A stretch of 64,000 bases of DNA from Neobacillus cucumis (GTDB taxonomy: Bacteria; Bacillota; Bacilli; Bacillales_B; DSM-18226): NCBI RefSeq assembly GCF_016107705.1, contig NZ_JAEHGC010000007.1:186001-250000 (forward strand), written 5' to 3'. A program made the position numbers and the translations under genes. Below the pieces are notes generated by a model. That model was given only the letters and a program-made list of their open reading frames with translations. It had not been told where the DNA came from and did no database searches. Position 1 is the stretch's first letter. Every line of letters begins with the position of its first letter. Positions 33,907 through 42,144 of this stretch are shown piece after piece.

Positions 33907-34278
33907 ATGGGAAAACTTTTTAAACTTGTCATGCTTCTGATAGGTGCTTTTGTGTTAATTTTTATCATCGTTGGGGTTGTCAATGGAATTCCACATATCT
34001 TAGATGAGAAAAATGCACCACAACAAAGTGAAAAAGCTCTGCCAAGTAAAGCAGACTACGATCAAATTCGCGTAGGGGATGTAAAGACTGGCGAAGGCGG
34101 CATGACTAAAGCCGAAGTCGAAAAAATTCTCGGGAAACCGACTGAGCAAACCCAAGGGCAATCAGGAAAATTGACAATGGAAGTATACACCTATGCCGCA
34201 AGTGCCGGTCCGAATTCGATTTTGGTAACGTTCATACATGGGCACGTCTCTGGTAAAACCCAAACAGGACTCGAATAG
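33907..34278 (+). CDS. Membrane-anchored DUF3862-like protein
   Basis: The 123-aa protein has one N-terminal membrane helix (LVMLLIGAFVLIFIIVGVV) and an extracytoplasmic domain with YDQIRVGDVKTGEGGMTKAE followed by VEKILGKPTE, the pattern of DUF3862 and BLIP/SmpA-like folds. Such domains are small outer-surface modules of unknown function. There is no lipobox cysteine. The start follows AGGGGAATCATA. Confidence 0.7.
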   Translation: MGKLFKLVMLLIGAFVLIFIIVGVVNGIPHILDEKNAPQQSEKALPSKADYDQIRVGDVKTGEGGMTKAEVEKILGKPTEQTQGQSGKLTMEVYTYAASAGPNSILVTFIHGHVSGKTQTGLE

Positions 34279-34411
34279 AATCTAAGTCATCAGAATTTCA
34301 CCAGTCATATTTGCTGGTTGACCGAATATCTATAGTGTATGGGAAACGTAAGTCTTTACTTCTTCTTTGTGAGACCGGAGGATAGAAAATTCACTTAGGT
34401 TAGGAGGGCGA

Positions 34412-34492
34412 ATGAAGATTAACCTAGAGGTTATGATTCAGTTGCTTACGCTCATAGTGATGATGATCGGACTTGCTGTCAAGGAAAAGTAA
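34412..34492 (+). CDS. 26-residue hydrophobic peptide, possible holin-like or type I toxin-like peptide
   Basis: A strong TTAGGAGG site precedes ATG by four bases. The peptide begins MKINLEVMIQLLTLIVMMIG and ends AVKEK: a single membrane helix with a charged tail. The layout resembles the short hydrophobic toxins of Bacillus type I systems, although the sequence does not match one I know. A hairpin follows at 34508-34539. No antisense RNA promoter was clear to me. Confidence 0.5.
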   Translation: MKINLEVMIQLLTLIVMMIGLAVKEK

Positions 34493-34507
34493 GACTTTAC
34501 CACCTAG

Positions 34508-34539
34508 GAAAACGAGCCACATAATTGGGGCTCGTTTTC
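34508..34539. terminator. Hairpin after the 26-aa peptide gene
   Basis: GAAAACGAGCC (34508-34518) pairs perfectly with GGCTCGTTTTC (34529-34539). Only a short T run lies within the stem, so termination efficiency is uncertain. Confidence 0.6.
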
Positions 34540-34572
34540 AGTTTGATTGTGGTACCATTTTTTGTCCTGAAA

Positions 34573-35581
34573 CTAATCCCTTTTAGCTATCCGATCTCGG
34601 TCTTCAAATGTCGGAGGTTGCTCCATCCATCTTCTCTCAATCATTAAATCCATACCATCTTCTCCAAAAGCTCCTGCTTTTGTTATAAAACTGGCGTACA
34701 TCGCACCAATATCCCTACGCATGGTAAACCAGCTCCATAAGTTGCTATACCAAGATTAGAAAGAATGCCAATAATATAAAGCATCAACTGGTCCGAAAAT
34801 GAAGCGGTATGGTTGAACCTGTAACACTTTGGTCCCATGACATTGCATTTGGGATGTCACTTTCTACAAGTACATCATGAATAGAACTCAGAAAATGTTT
34901 CGTTAAGTGTATTCCTCTCAGGAAATAATCTCTTATTTCTTGTTCTTGAGCTACCTGCGAAAAACCCACACATGTTGCTCTTCCTATTTCATTTTGAAAA
35001 GCATTAAGCATCAAATGGGTAACTTCTATTCCCAACAAGGAACGTTTTCGATCAAACCAACCTGTTAAAAAGTTTTCTTTATTGATATAGTCTTTTTTAA
35101 TTGGATAGGTCATATAAGGAATCCGCACAAAAGTGCCCTTTTCTTCCATAAGATTCACTACTTCATTGTATAGTTGCGAGGCATCATCGAAGAAATCTTT
35201 AAACATTTTTCGTACATCTTCTCTTGCAGCTGATGTTAAACCTGCAGTATGGGAAGCAATTCCAAAACGACAAATTTGCAATACATACTGCATATAAAAC
35301 ATATCGGAAAAAAGTTTTTGGGCCCCAGGAATAACATGTTACTCTACCTTAAATCCTTCTGGTACTGCAATTTTCTCCTTAAGAAATAATTGCTCTGTTT
35401 CAATCATATGTTTTTTGGCAATGTTTTTCGTTTGCTCGAGTATAGGAAGAATATCCGGGTCCGAATAGGATTCCAAAAAGTGGTGCATGATATAATCCAC
35501 CATACTGTCGTTAACATATGTACCCCACAAGACCGATACTTCTGCGCTTGTTAGTTTTACGCTCTCGTCCTTGCTCTCCAT
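34573..35581 (-). pseudogene. Decayed DUF3231 gene (one nonsense and two frameshift lesions)
   Basis: Read as one unit from ATG 35581 (RBS AAGGATGG upstream) it gives about 336 residues, the family's usual length. It matches DUF3231 throughout: TSAEVSVLWGTYVNDSM, QKLFSD, EEKGTFVRIPYMTYPI, FLTGWF, GFSQVAQEQEIRDYFLRG, MSWDQSVTGST, then FSDQLM, then MRRDIGAMYASFITKAG and DGMDLMIERRWMEQPP. Breaks are an in-frame TAA at 35339-35341, a frameshift near 34800, and another near 34727. DUF3231 proteins are spore-former proteins of unknown function with two repeats. Confidence 0.85.
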
Positions 35582-35812
35582 AACATGTCCACCATCCTTT
35601 TTCACCTATATCAACAATCTAGAACTGAAAATATATACTAGGTAATGATGTTCATTGAAGTATTAGAATTAACCGTTATGCTAAAAACTTTTTCTATACC
35701 TTTAATTTTTCAAATGGTTCGCCTTGTGATAGATTTTCCTATGTAAATAATTGCTATTCAGGTTTTGATTATTGAATCTTCATTCAAAATTTTAATAGAG
35801 CTTAATACAAAA

Positions 35813-35843
35813 AAGTTCCCCATCCGAATTAAATTGGGAACTT
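35813..35843 (-). terminator. Orphan terminator-like hairpin
   Basis: AAGTTCCC (35813-35820) pairs with GGGAACTT (35836-35843), and on the minus strand six Ts follow. No minus-strand gene lies upstream; 35582-36012 otherwise holds no gene. Confidence 0.5.
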
Positions 35844-35946
35844 AAAAATCTTTATAAATTTTCACCTGAATATAGAAGGATAAATTTCTTGTAAGTGAAC
35901 TGATATTAAATTGTTATGTTCTTATCATTAATGTAATAAAAATCTG

Positions 35947-35955
35947 TGCTATAAT
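35947..35955 (+). promoter_or_regulatory. Extended -10 promoter of the 36016 gene
   Basis: TGCTATAAT is a perfect extended -10 element about 60 bases before the start codon. No good -35 is visible, as is normal for this class. Confidence 0.6.
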
Positions 35956-36015
35956 TTTGACAAATTCAGATCATTACATATAGTTTATCGAATATCATAA
36001 TGGGAAAAGGTATTG

Positions 36016-36453
36016 GTGGATCAAATGCTATACATATGGGATATTGAAAAGATCATTGAAAATACTCTACATCAACATAATTTAGATATAAATTATGAAT
36101 TTAACAATCATCTAACTGTGCCCATGAGTTATAACGTATCGACAAATACGATTAAGTTTAACTACTTACAAATTAACGGATATAAAGATAAATTGAACTT
36201 TAAAATTAAAGAGACTGATGAAAACTTTGTTAAACTTATTCTTTATCGGGTACTCGGGTACTATTTAGATTTTAAGAAAAACAAACATGATACTAGGATT
36301 CTAATGTATGGTGAAGATGATGAAATTGAACAGCTTAAATCGTTAATTGAAACAAATGCCTGGAAATTCGGAAGAACATTGGTCCCTAAACATCTGGCTG
36401 AATCTTATGAAAGAGTCCGAGAATTAGATAAAATGCTGCTACCAAGCTCTTAA
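36016..36453 (+). CDS. Hypothetical protein resembling a degenerate zinc-metallopeptidase fold
   Basis: The 145-aa protein has no exact match I can name. Residues around the middle read LYRVLGYYLDFKKNKHD where zincin-like proteins have HELGHALDFKKN, and GEDDEIEQLKSLIETNAWKF follows, a Glu-containing helix like that of small ImmA/IrrE-type peptidases. The HExxH histidines are missing, so I infer lost activity. Start choice is GTG 36016, five bases after GGGAAAAGG; TTG 36013 and ATG 36025 are alternatives. Confidence 0.55.
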   Translation: MDQMLYIWDIEKIIENTLHQHNLDINYEFNNHLTVPMSYNVSTNTIKFNYLQINGYKDKLNFKIKETDENFVKLILYRVLGYYLDFKKNKHDTRILMYGEDDEIEQLKSLIETNAWKFGRTLVPKHLAESYERVRELDKMLLPSS

Positions 36454-36484
36454 CCAAATCAGCTATTTAATTTTTCATCCTTTT

Positions 36485-36531
36485 AAAAAAATTAGAATAA
36501 CACTACCCTAGACTTATTTTCTAATTTTTTT
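36485..36531. terminator. Bidirectional terminator overlapping the GGCT stop codon
   Basis: AAAAAAATTAGAA (36485-36497) pairs with TTCTAATTTTTTT (36519-36531); the minus-strand gene's TAG lies within the stem. Confidence 0.7.
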
Positions 36532-36916
36532 GATATAGGATCCAGTCTCCGCTTTCAATCAACTGCATGTTTTTGGTATTCCTTTTATCTGGAAGGACAT
36601 ATACAAAAGCCTGATAGTTTCCACTTTTAGTATAGACCATTTGCTCCACCCGATCATAAAGATTGTTTTTTCCAGATCCATGGTAGTCTTCCAACCGGTC
36701 GAGGTCAGAAAGTTGCGCGTCGTCCACTACATAAAGTTCTCCAACTACTCGACTGTCATTGGATTGCACTAAAAATGGGTACCCTTTATACGTATCAAAC
36801 AGCTTTCCGTCTGTCCAACAATGACTTGCAATACAAACAGCATCCTTAAGCAGCTTATGATTACGGTCATCCTTTCTTAAGGTACCGTAAACGAAAACAT
36901 AGTTCCTTTTTTCCAT
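36521..36916 (-). CDS. Gamma-glutamylcyclotransferase-like (GGCT/YtfP) protein
   Basis: Small barrel of the AIG2/GGCT family. The substrate-loop motif YVFVYGTLRKDDRNH is at the N-terminus, and the acidic LSDLDRLEDYHG contains the presumed catalytic Glu. Members cleave gamma-glutamyl amines or peptides to 5-oxoproline, but this branch is uncharacterised. The start is ATG 36916 (MEKRNYVF, 131 aa), eight bases after GGGAG. Confidence 0.85.
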   Translation of the reverse strand: MEKRNYVFVYGTLRKDDRNHKLLKDAVCIASHCWTDGKLFDTYKGYPFLVQSNDSRVVGELYVVDDAQLSDLDRLEDYHGSGKNNLYDRVEQMVYTKSGNYQAFVYVLPDKRNTKNMQLIESGDWILYQKN

Positions 36917-37070
36917 TCCCATCACTCCCGAGTATTTAAATCTTCTCCTACAAATACACCCATAAAACGAAAGCGGTACATCACTTTAAACCTCTTTTGT
37001 TATTAGGCCTTTATGAGTTTTTTTATGGAATTTAACTCTATTTTTATGATTGTTAGTTTATAAAATATAT

Positions 37071-37676
37071 CTAAATATTGTTAAAAACTTTTACTCCATT
37101 AGGGTCAACAACATTCGACGATAAGAACCCATTTATCACCGCTTCTTTAATCAAAACTTCATTACCGACTACGGAAATGATTTGATTAACAGATCCACCA
37201 AACAACTGGGAAAGATCTTTATCTAATCCTTCCCTTTTAGTTACCAATTTTAATTTTTTTATTTTTATGTTCTCGCTCATAGAGTCTATTACATCTATAT
37301 TCGATTGGAGTTCAAGCCTAAAATGATAAGGTGTAGTAATAAAGGTCCTCCTTTCACCGCGATCAACTTCCCAATTCATTCTTTCAGCATTTTCACTAAT
37401 TTTACCTTTTTCTTCCTCCGATACTAAAAAGCCAATATGATCAAACATAATTCTCTTTCCATAACCAAAAGTTATATTAACTGCCCCTTTTCTTGCTTCT
37501 ATAATTCGGAAAAGAATCTTTTTTTCACGAAAATCATCCCAAGTTAATGGAGGATTAAACGTTTGAAAATCGCCCTTGTATTTTCCGAAACGTTGCGATA
37601 TGCGAAATCCATTCTCTTGATAAAACTTTTCAGTTTCCTCCACATGGGGAGTCCAAAAATGATAATGAAAAATCAT
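37071..37676 (-). CDS. Glyoxalase/VOC-like protein
   Basis: The N-terminal half looks like a vicinal-oxygen-chelate fold: HYHFWTPHVEETEKFYQENG, then a strand ending FDHIGFLVSEEEK. The His and Glu positions that bind metal are only partly kept. The second half (about 130-201) is less conserved. Its 201 residues suggest one to two VOC modules. Function unknown. Start follows AGAGGTG. Monocistronic. Confidence 0.65.
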   Translation of the reverse strand: MIFHYHFWTPHVEETEKFYQENGFRISQRFGKYKGDFQTFNPPLTWDDFREKKILFRIIEARKGAVNITFGYGKRIMFDHIGFLVSEEEKGKISENAERMNWEVDRGERRTFITTPYHFRLELQSNIDVIDSMSENIKIKKLKLVTKREGLDKDLSQLFGGSVNQIISVVGNEVLIKEAVINGFLSSNVVDPNGVKVFNNI

Positions 37677-37774
37677 TATGTCACCTCTATATTAAAACCT
37701 GTTTTTCATATACTTTCGATAAAATCAAAGGATTTCCTGCTTTGTTTCTTTTACCCATTTTTATACCCATAAAA

Positions 37775-37804
37775 AAACTAACCGAAAAAGATTCCGATTA
37801 GTTT
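37775..37804 (-). terminator. Terminator of the mhqO-flavin reductase-mhqD operon
   Basis: AAACTAACCG (37775-37784) and CGATTAGTTT (37795-37804) pair with one G-T; seven Ts follow on the minus strand. Confidence 0.8.
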
Positions 37805-37823
37805 AAATTCATTGATTTTCTTT

Positions 37824-38441
37824 TTACGTATTTTTTAATTTAAATTGTTTATACCATTGGCCTGCAGCCTCTACTTCTTCCAATGTTAGTTGGTGACCTC
37901 TATTTTCCCAATGAATTTCTACCTTCGCATTTGCCTTGTCAAATAAAGATTGTAGTTCAGAGGACTCTGTTTGAGAGCAGATTGGATCATTTGTTCCAGC
38001 GGCAATAAATACTGACTTCCCTGATAAATCAGGAAGTTCGATTCCTCTTCTCGGTACCATTGGATGATGGAGAATCGCACCCTTTAAGGCATTTTGATAA
38101 TGAAATAATAAACTTGCCGCAATATTCGCCCCATTTGAGTAACCGATGGCAATGATATTATTTCGGTCAAAACCATACTTTTCAGCTGCTTCATCTAGAA
38201 ACTCATTTAATTCTTTTGTCCGGAAAATAAGATCCTCTTCATCAAAGACACCTTCCGCTAATCTTCTAAAAAAACGGGGCATGCCATTTTCTAATACATT
38301 CCCACGGACGCTTAAGACATTCGCCTCATCATCTATTCTTCCTGCAATCGGCAACAGGTCTAACTCTGTGCCACCCGTACCATGCAGTAATAATAACGTT
38401 GGTTTAGTTGAGTCTTGCCCCTTATTGAATATATGCTTCAT
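37824..38441 (-). CDS. mhqD: MhqD-like carboxylesterase/phospholipase
   Basis: Alpha/beta hydrolase of 205 aa: oxyanion region LLLHGTGGTELDL, nucleophile Ser in GYSNGANIA, catalytic Asp in GTNDPICS and His in NRGHQLT. It matches MhqD (YodD) of B. subtilis, induced by hydroquinones, quinones and catechol and thought to act on their derivatives. It is the last gene of a set with mhqO and a flavin reductase. Start follows GGAGGGAG. Confidence 0.85.
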   Translation of the reverse strand: MKHIFNKGQDSTKPTLLLLHGTGGTELDLLPIAGRIDDEANVLSVRGNVLENGMPRFFRRLAEGVFDEEDLIFRTKELNEFLDEAAEKYGFDRNNIIAIGYSNGANIAASLLFHYQNALKGAILHHPMVPRRGIELPDLSGKSVFIAAGTNDPICSQTESSELQSLFDKANAKVEIHWENRGHQLTLEEVEAAGQWYKQFKLKNT

Positions 38442-38479
38442 GATTAATCTCCCTCCAGAACGTTCATCATTGAAATGAA

Positions 38480-39088
38480 CTATTTAGGTCTTTCGATTTC
38501 AAAAATCTCACCAATTTTGGCGTAATAATTCCCAGCCAACCGGCTTACCGCAGCCAAGCCTCCTGGATCAATTCTTCCCTTTTCATATAGATCATTTTCG
38601 ATATGAAATTGAACCACTTTTCCAATGATTAAATCAGATCCTGGTGAATCCGAACCTCCCAATACTAAGGAATGTTCCAATAAACACTCCATTCGAATTT
38701 TTGCTTCTTTAACTCCCGGTACAGAAATCTTTACGCTTTTTACTGGAGTTAAGTTTGCTAATTCTATTTCACTTTGATTCGGTGGAAGGCTAGCTGCTGT
38801 TTTATTTATTTTTTCAACATTTTGTTCGTCCACAATATGAACGACAAACTCTTTTGACTCGATGATGTTCCGCGCTGTATCCTTTTGTCTCCCATCAGCA
38901 CGTTGAATCGATAAAGAAATCATCGGAGGATTCGATGATACGATATTAAAATAACTAAAGGGTGCTCCATTCAAAACCTCGTCTTCTGACATCGTTGTGA
39001 CGAAAGCAATCGGGCGAGGTATGATGCTTCCAATAAGAAACTTATAATTATCCCTTTCGGACATTGCGGTTGGATCAATCGAAAGCAC
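38480..39088 (-). CDS. Flavin reductase-like FMN-binding protein (YwrF type)
   Basis: Flavin reductase domain with the family motif NYKFLIGSIIPRPIAFVTT, then APFSYFNIVSSNPPMISLS. It probably binds FMN and reduces flavin or quinone-type substrates. I choose GTG 39088 (protein LSIDPTAMSER, 202 aa), nine bases after AAAGGA; the ATG at 39097 touches that site. It lies between mhqO and mhqD, a position not found in the B. subtilis mhq operons as I know them. Confidence 0.82.
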   Translation of the reverse strand: MLSIDPTAMSERDNYKFLIGSIIPRPIAFVTTMSEDEVLNGAPFSYFNIVSSNPPMISLSIQRADGRQKDTARNIIESKEFVVHIVDEQNVEKINKTAASLPPNQSEIELANLTPVKSVKISVPGVKEAKIRMECLLEHSLVLGGSDSPGSDLIIGKVVQFHIENDLYEKGRIDPGGLAAVSRLAGNYYAKIGEIFEIERPK

Positions 39089-39111
39089 AGAAATCATTCC
39101 TTTTCGTAAAA

Positions 39112-40050
39112 TCAGTATAGTTCTCTTACTTCAAATGGTAGCAATCCTCGTTCTATTTGTCCTCGTTGAAGCTCATACTGTGATGGCAACATCAATTTTT
39201 TACCCATTGTCGCTTGTGACTCATCATGCGTGAAACCTGGAGGATCCGTTGCAATTTCAAATAGGATTTCCCCATGCTCCCGAAAATAAATTGCGTTAAA
39301 GTAGTTTCGGTCTTGTACGGGTGTAACGCCATAACCATTTGCTCGAACGAACTTTCTCCAGTCTAATTGATCCTGGTCATCTTTCGCCCGCCATGCAATG
39401 TGGTGTACAGTACCCACACCCATTTGTCCTCGACCAATCGGAGTTAATTTAAGGTCGATTATATTTCCGATGTCAGCTAATGACCGAAAGCGGACAAAAT
39501 TCCCCTCCGTCCCTATTTTTTCAAGTCCTAAAACATCCTCTAAAAGTTCCGCTGTTTTATTTGGTTGAGCGGATAAAAGGGTGGCTCCGCCAAATCCTTT
39601 TATGGCTACATCCGATGTTAATCCGCCAAAGGTCCATGTATTGACTTCCCCCTCTTCTCTTTCAACGATTTCCAAGTGAAGTCCATGTGGATCATCAAAT
39701 TCCAGGTATTGCTCGCCAAAGCGTTCCATTTTTGTAAAAGGAACATTGAACTTCCCTAGCCTTTTTTCCCAAAATCCAATAGCATCTTTTGGAACTACAT
39801 AAGAGGTAACTCCTACTTGACCATCTCCTATGATTCCTTTACGGGCACCTACCCATGGGAAGAAGGTAATAATGGTTCCCGGTTTCCCCCCTTCATTACC
39901 GAAATATAGGTGATAAGTTTCTGGATCATCAAAATTGACTGTTTGTTTGACGAGACGTAATCCTAAAACTCCTGCGTAAAAATCAACATTCTCCTGGGGA
40001 TGACCAACGATAGCTGTGATATGATGAATCCCCATTGTTTTCTTACTCAT
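39112..40050 (-). CDS. mhqO: MhqO-like ring-cleaving dioxygenase (two VOC modules)
   Basis: Extradiol-dioxygenase-like protein of 312 aa with two glyoxalase modules. Metal ligands are visible: His in GIHHITAIV, His in GTVHHIAWRAKD, and Glu in HGEILFEIATDPPGF. Homologues MhqO/MhqE in B. subtilis are induced by methylhydroquinone and proposed to cleave hydroquinones or catechols. The start is ATG 40050 (MSKKTMGIHH), eight bases after AAAAGGAG. A predicted MhqR operator lies about 110 bases upstream. Confidence 0.88.
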   Translation of the reverse strand: MSKKTMGIHHITAIVGHPQENVDFYAGVLGLRLVKQTVNFDDPETYHLYFGNEGGKPGTIITFFPWVGARKGIIGDGQVGVTSYVVPKDAIGFWEKRLGKFNVPFTKMERFGEQYLEFDDPHGLHLEIVEREEGEVNTWTFGGLTSDVAIKGFGGATLLSAQPNKTAELLEDVLGLEKIGTEGNFVRFRSLADIGNIIDLKLTPIGRGQMGVGTVHHIAWRAKDDQDQLDWRKFVRANGYGVTPVQDRNYFNAIYFREHGEILFEIATDPPGFTHDESQATMGKKLMLPSQYELQRGQIERGLLPFEVRELY

Positions 40051-40156
40051 ATTTTTCACTCCTTTTTAATATGAATATCCGTTATTAAAAGGAACTGAAT
40101 ATCTTATTTTGTTCCTAATTTAGAATTTGAAGTCTCGTATTTATTTGAATTTAAGA

Positions 40157-40172
40157 ATCTTAAATTCGAGAT
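40157..40172. promoter_or_regulatory. MhqR-type operator upstream of mhqO
   Basis: ATCTTAAATTCGAGAT is an imperfect palindrome matching the two other copies in this cluster and, from memory, the B. subtilis MhqR box (ATCTCGAATTCGAGAT core). It lies between the DoxX stop and mhqO. Confidence 0.65.
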
Positions 40173-40175
40173 TTT

Positions 40176-40574
40176 TTAGAAAAATAAAGCATCTAAAGCA
40201 TATTGACCAGGACCCACTAAAGCTATACCGATCGTAACGGCAATCAAAGTTAAGTTATATTCATATCCATTTGAAGTCGCCCATATTCCATTTGGACCGT
40301 GAACTTTCGCAATCGCCATGACCATGGTTCCAGCGATAATTATTCCTGCAAGTGGAGTTAAGAGTCCTAAAGCAAACAAAATTCCTCCAATAAGTTCTCC
40401 TAATCCAGCGAAAAGTGCCATGGTTACTCCTGGTTTCATACCAATGGATTCAAACCAGCCTCCCGTACCTTTTAACCCGTAACCACCAAACCAACCAAAT
40501 AATTTCTGAGCACCGTGACCAATGAATAATATACCAACTACTAAACGAATTATTAATAAGCCAACATTAATCAT
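40176..40574 (-). CDS. mhqP: DoxX-family protein MhqP
   Basis: Four-helix DoxX protein of 132 aa with GHGAQKLFGWFGGYG and C-terminal GPGQYAL. It corresponds to MhqP (YdfP) encoded with mhqO in B. subtilis. A close paralogue lies at 14838-15236 in this window, outside the cluster. Its start has an ideal AGGAGG site, and an MhqR-type operator sits about 25 bases upstream of the start. Confidence 0.87.
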   Translation of the reverse strand: MINVGLLIIRLVVGILFIGHGAQKLFGWFGGYGLKGTGGWFESIGMKPGVTMALFAGLGELIGGILFALGLLTPLAGIIIAGTMVMAIAKVHGPNGIWATSNGYEYNLTLIAVTIGIALVGPGQYALDALFF

Positions 40575-40597
40575 TTCTTATTCCTCCTAAGTACATT

Positions 40598-40615
40598 TAT
40601 CTCGAATTTGAGATA
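40598..40615. promoter_or_regulatory. MhqR-type operator upstream of mhqP
   Basis: TATCTCGAATTTGAGATA is an almost perfect 18-bp palindrome, the best of the three copies. Confidence 0.75.
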
Positions 40616-40636
40616 TTTATTTTAAAAAATAAAATT

Positions 40637-41059
40637 TTATATTGTATTCTTTACTTTTTCCAATAACCGTACCAATGTCTCTGCCTCATCAGAATTTAAT
40701 GAATGAAACATATCCTCAATTAACTCATGATGTTTCGGCATGATTTCCTCCATAAATTGATTTCCTTTATCCGTTAATGTCACATGAATCACACGTCGAT
40801 CATTAGGACAGTCATTTCTCTTTAACAAACCTTTTTGTTCTAATTTATCTATCACATAGGTCATCGACCCACTTGAAATTAAGATGCAGTGACCAATCTG
40901 TTGGATGGTCTGTTTCCCCTTTTGGTAAAGGACCTCTAAAACTGAAAATTCCGTAATACTCAGTTTGTTTTTGGTCATTTCTTCCTTTATGCGCTCATGA
41001 ATAGCTTTTGATGTTTGCATTAAGACCAGAAAGGGTAAATTCTTGCATTTTCGCTCCAT
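40637..41059 (-). CDS. mhqR: MhqR-type MarR-family repressor
   Basis: A 140-aa winged-helix protein: QTIQQIGHCILISSGSMTYV recognition region and the wing LKRNDCPNDRRVIHVTLT. In B. subtilis MhqR represses hydroquinone-detoxification genes and is relieved by quinones. Cys residues are at positions 5, 58 and 80 by my count. The gene stands just upstream of mhqP with palindromes at both promoters, so it probably represses itself and the cluster. AGGAGG precedes the ATG. Confidence 0.85.
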   Translation of the reverse strand: MERKCKNLPFLVLMQTSKAIHERIKEEMTKNKLSITEFSVLEVLYQKGKQTIQQIGHCILISSGSMTYVIDKLEQKGLLKRNDCPNDRRVIHVTLTDKGNQFMEEIMPKHHELIEDMFHSLNSDEAETLVRLLEKVKNTI

Positions 41060-41090
41060 TTAAATCACCTCCTAAAAATCTCGAAATTAA

Positions 41091-41110
41091 TTATCTTGAA
41101 TATGAGATAA
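41091..41110. promoter_or_regulatory. MhqR-type operator upstream of mhqR
   Basis: TTATCTTGAATATGAGATAA matches the mhqP operator at 16 of the 18 central positions. An additional half site ATCTCGAA lies at 41078-41085. Confidence 0.7.
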
Positions 41111-41178
41111 TTATAATTCTTAACATTTTTCATGTCAATACCTATTTTTATTCATGCAATGTCCCCAATTAGAAAAAA

Positions 41179-41209
41179 GGCAGCATAACTTATTAAAAGT
41201 CATGCCGCC
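41179..41209 (-). terminator. Terminator of the AmiS/UreI gene
   Basis: GGCAGCATAACT (41179-41190) pairs with AGTCATGCCGCC (to 41209) with two G-T type mispairs; six Ts follow on the minus strand. Confidence 0.75.
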
Positions 41210-41223
41210 CTAGTCCAATTTTC

Positions 41224-41856
41224 TTATTTTGAAATGGTTAATTTTCCTTTAAAGCTAAGCTTTTTTTGATAAAAAAATTGTTTGTATGCCAAAAGGAGAA
41301 AGTAGATGATTGAAATTCCTAAGACTATAATCCAGAAATCGTACATCCATTTATTCCCCCATATGCCTATGAAAGAAAAAAGCGCCGGCAAAGTTAAGGT
41401 TATCCATGATTGAATAATAGCGACTTTTCCAACAAATTTATTGATATTGATTTTTTGTGTATTGATTACAAAAAATAAAAACCATAAAAATGACCACAAT
41501 AGCCATGTCAACGCATTAACCATATCATGATAATGGATAATGGATTCAATCACATAACCGAGAGCGATAATAGACACCCATAAAGAGTAGTAACCCAGCC
41601 CGCTTCCATTCATTCCTTTTAACAAAGTAATTCCGACGTACAAATAGGTTAGGCCGAACAAGAAAGTGGCTGCTTTTTCATATAAAAACCAGTTGTCTAT
41701 ATCGGAAACAATAATTAAATAAAAAGGAGCGATGACTTGAAATGCTCCAACAAACAGATTAAAAATTCCAACGTTTTTTTCATCCGCTTTTCCAACGAGC
41801 ATAATCCCATTTAAAAATAGTGCAGCACCAGATAAGAACAATCCGATTATATCCAT
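41224..41856 (-). CDS. AmiS/UreI-family channel homologue
   Basis: A 210-aa protein with about six helices. The N-terminus LFLSGAALFLNGIMLVGKADEKNVGIFNLF is the AmiS/UreI signature (quoted here only to show the pattern: FLNG-ML-GK---K-VGIFN), followed by GAFQVIAPFYLI. Family members conduct urea or short-chain amides across the membrane. No urease or amidase gene is nearby, so the substrate is unclear. Start follows AAAAGGA. Confidence 0.85.
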   Translation of the reverse strand: MDIIGLFLSGAALFLNGIMLVGKADEKNVGIFNLFVGAFQVIAPFYLIIVSDIDNWFLYEKAATFLFGLTYLYVGITLLKGMNGSGLGYYSLWVSIIALGYVIESIIHYHDMVNALTWLLWSFLWFLFFVINTQKININKFVGKVAIIQSWITLTLPALFSFIGIWGNKWMYDFWIIVLGISIIYFLLLAYKQFFYQKKLSFKGKLTISK

Positions 41857-42090
41857 TTTATTTTTTCCTTTTCGTTTTTTTATATTACAAGTAGAGATTG
41901 TCTATTAAATAATCAAAAGTTTTTACTTTTTAAAAAGTCGTATGACGTCCAACAAGCATTTCTTATTATACTTATACTCTATCAGAGAGTAAATCCTTTC
42001 TATATCTTAAAAAAATGGAAATTGTTTGTTTCACCACACAAATAAATTGGTTAGCACTATAACCTTTTACTTTTTTTAACAAAAATTATA

Positions 42091-42120
42091 TGATATAAAT
42101 GTGATATCACTTTTATATCA
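42091..42120. promoter_or_regulatory. 30-bp near-perfect palindrome upstream of the SPFH gene
   Basis: Outer arms TGATATAAA and TTTATATCA flank the perfect 10-bp core GTGATATCAC; only one symmetrical pair mismatches over 30 bp. It ends 25 bases before the SPFH start codon and is a strong candidate operator. Confidence 0.7.
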
Positions 42121-42144
42121 CGTTGATCTTAGGGAGGGGATTGT

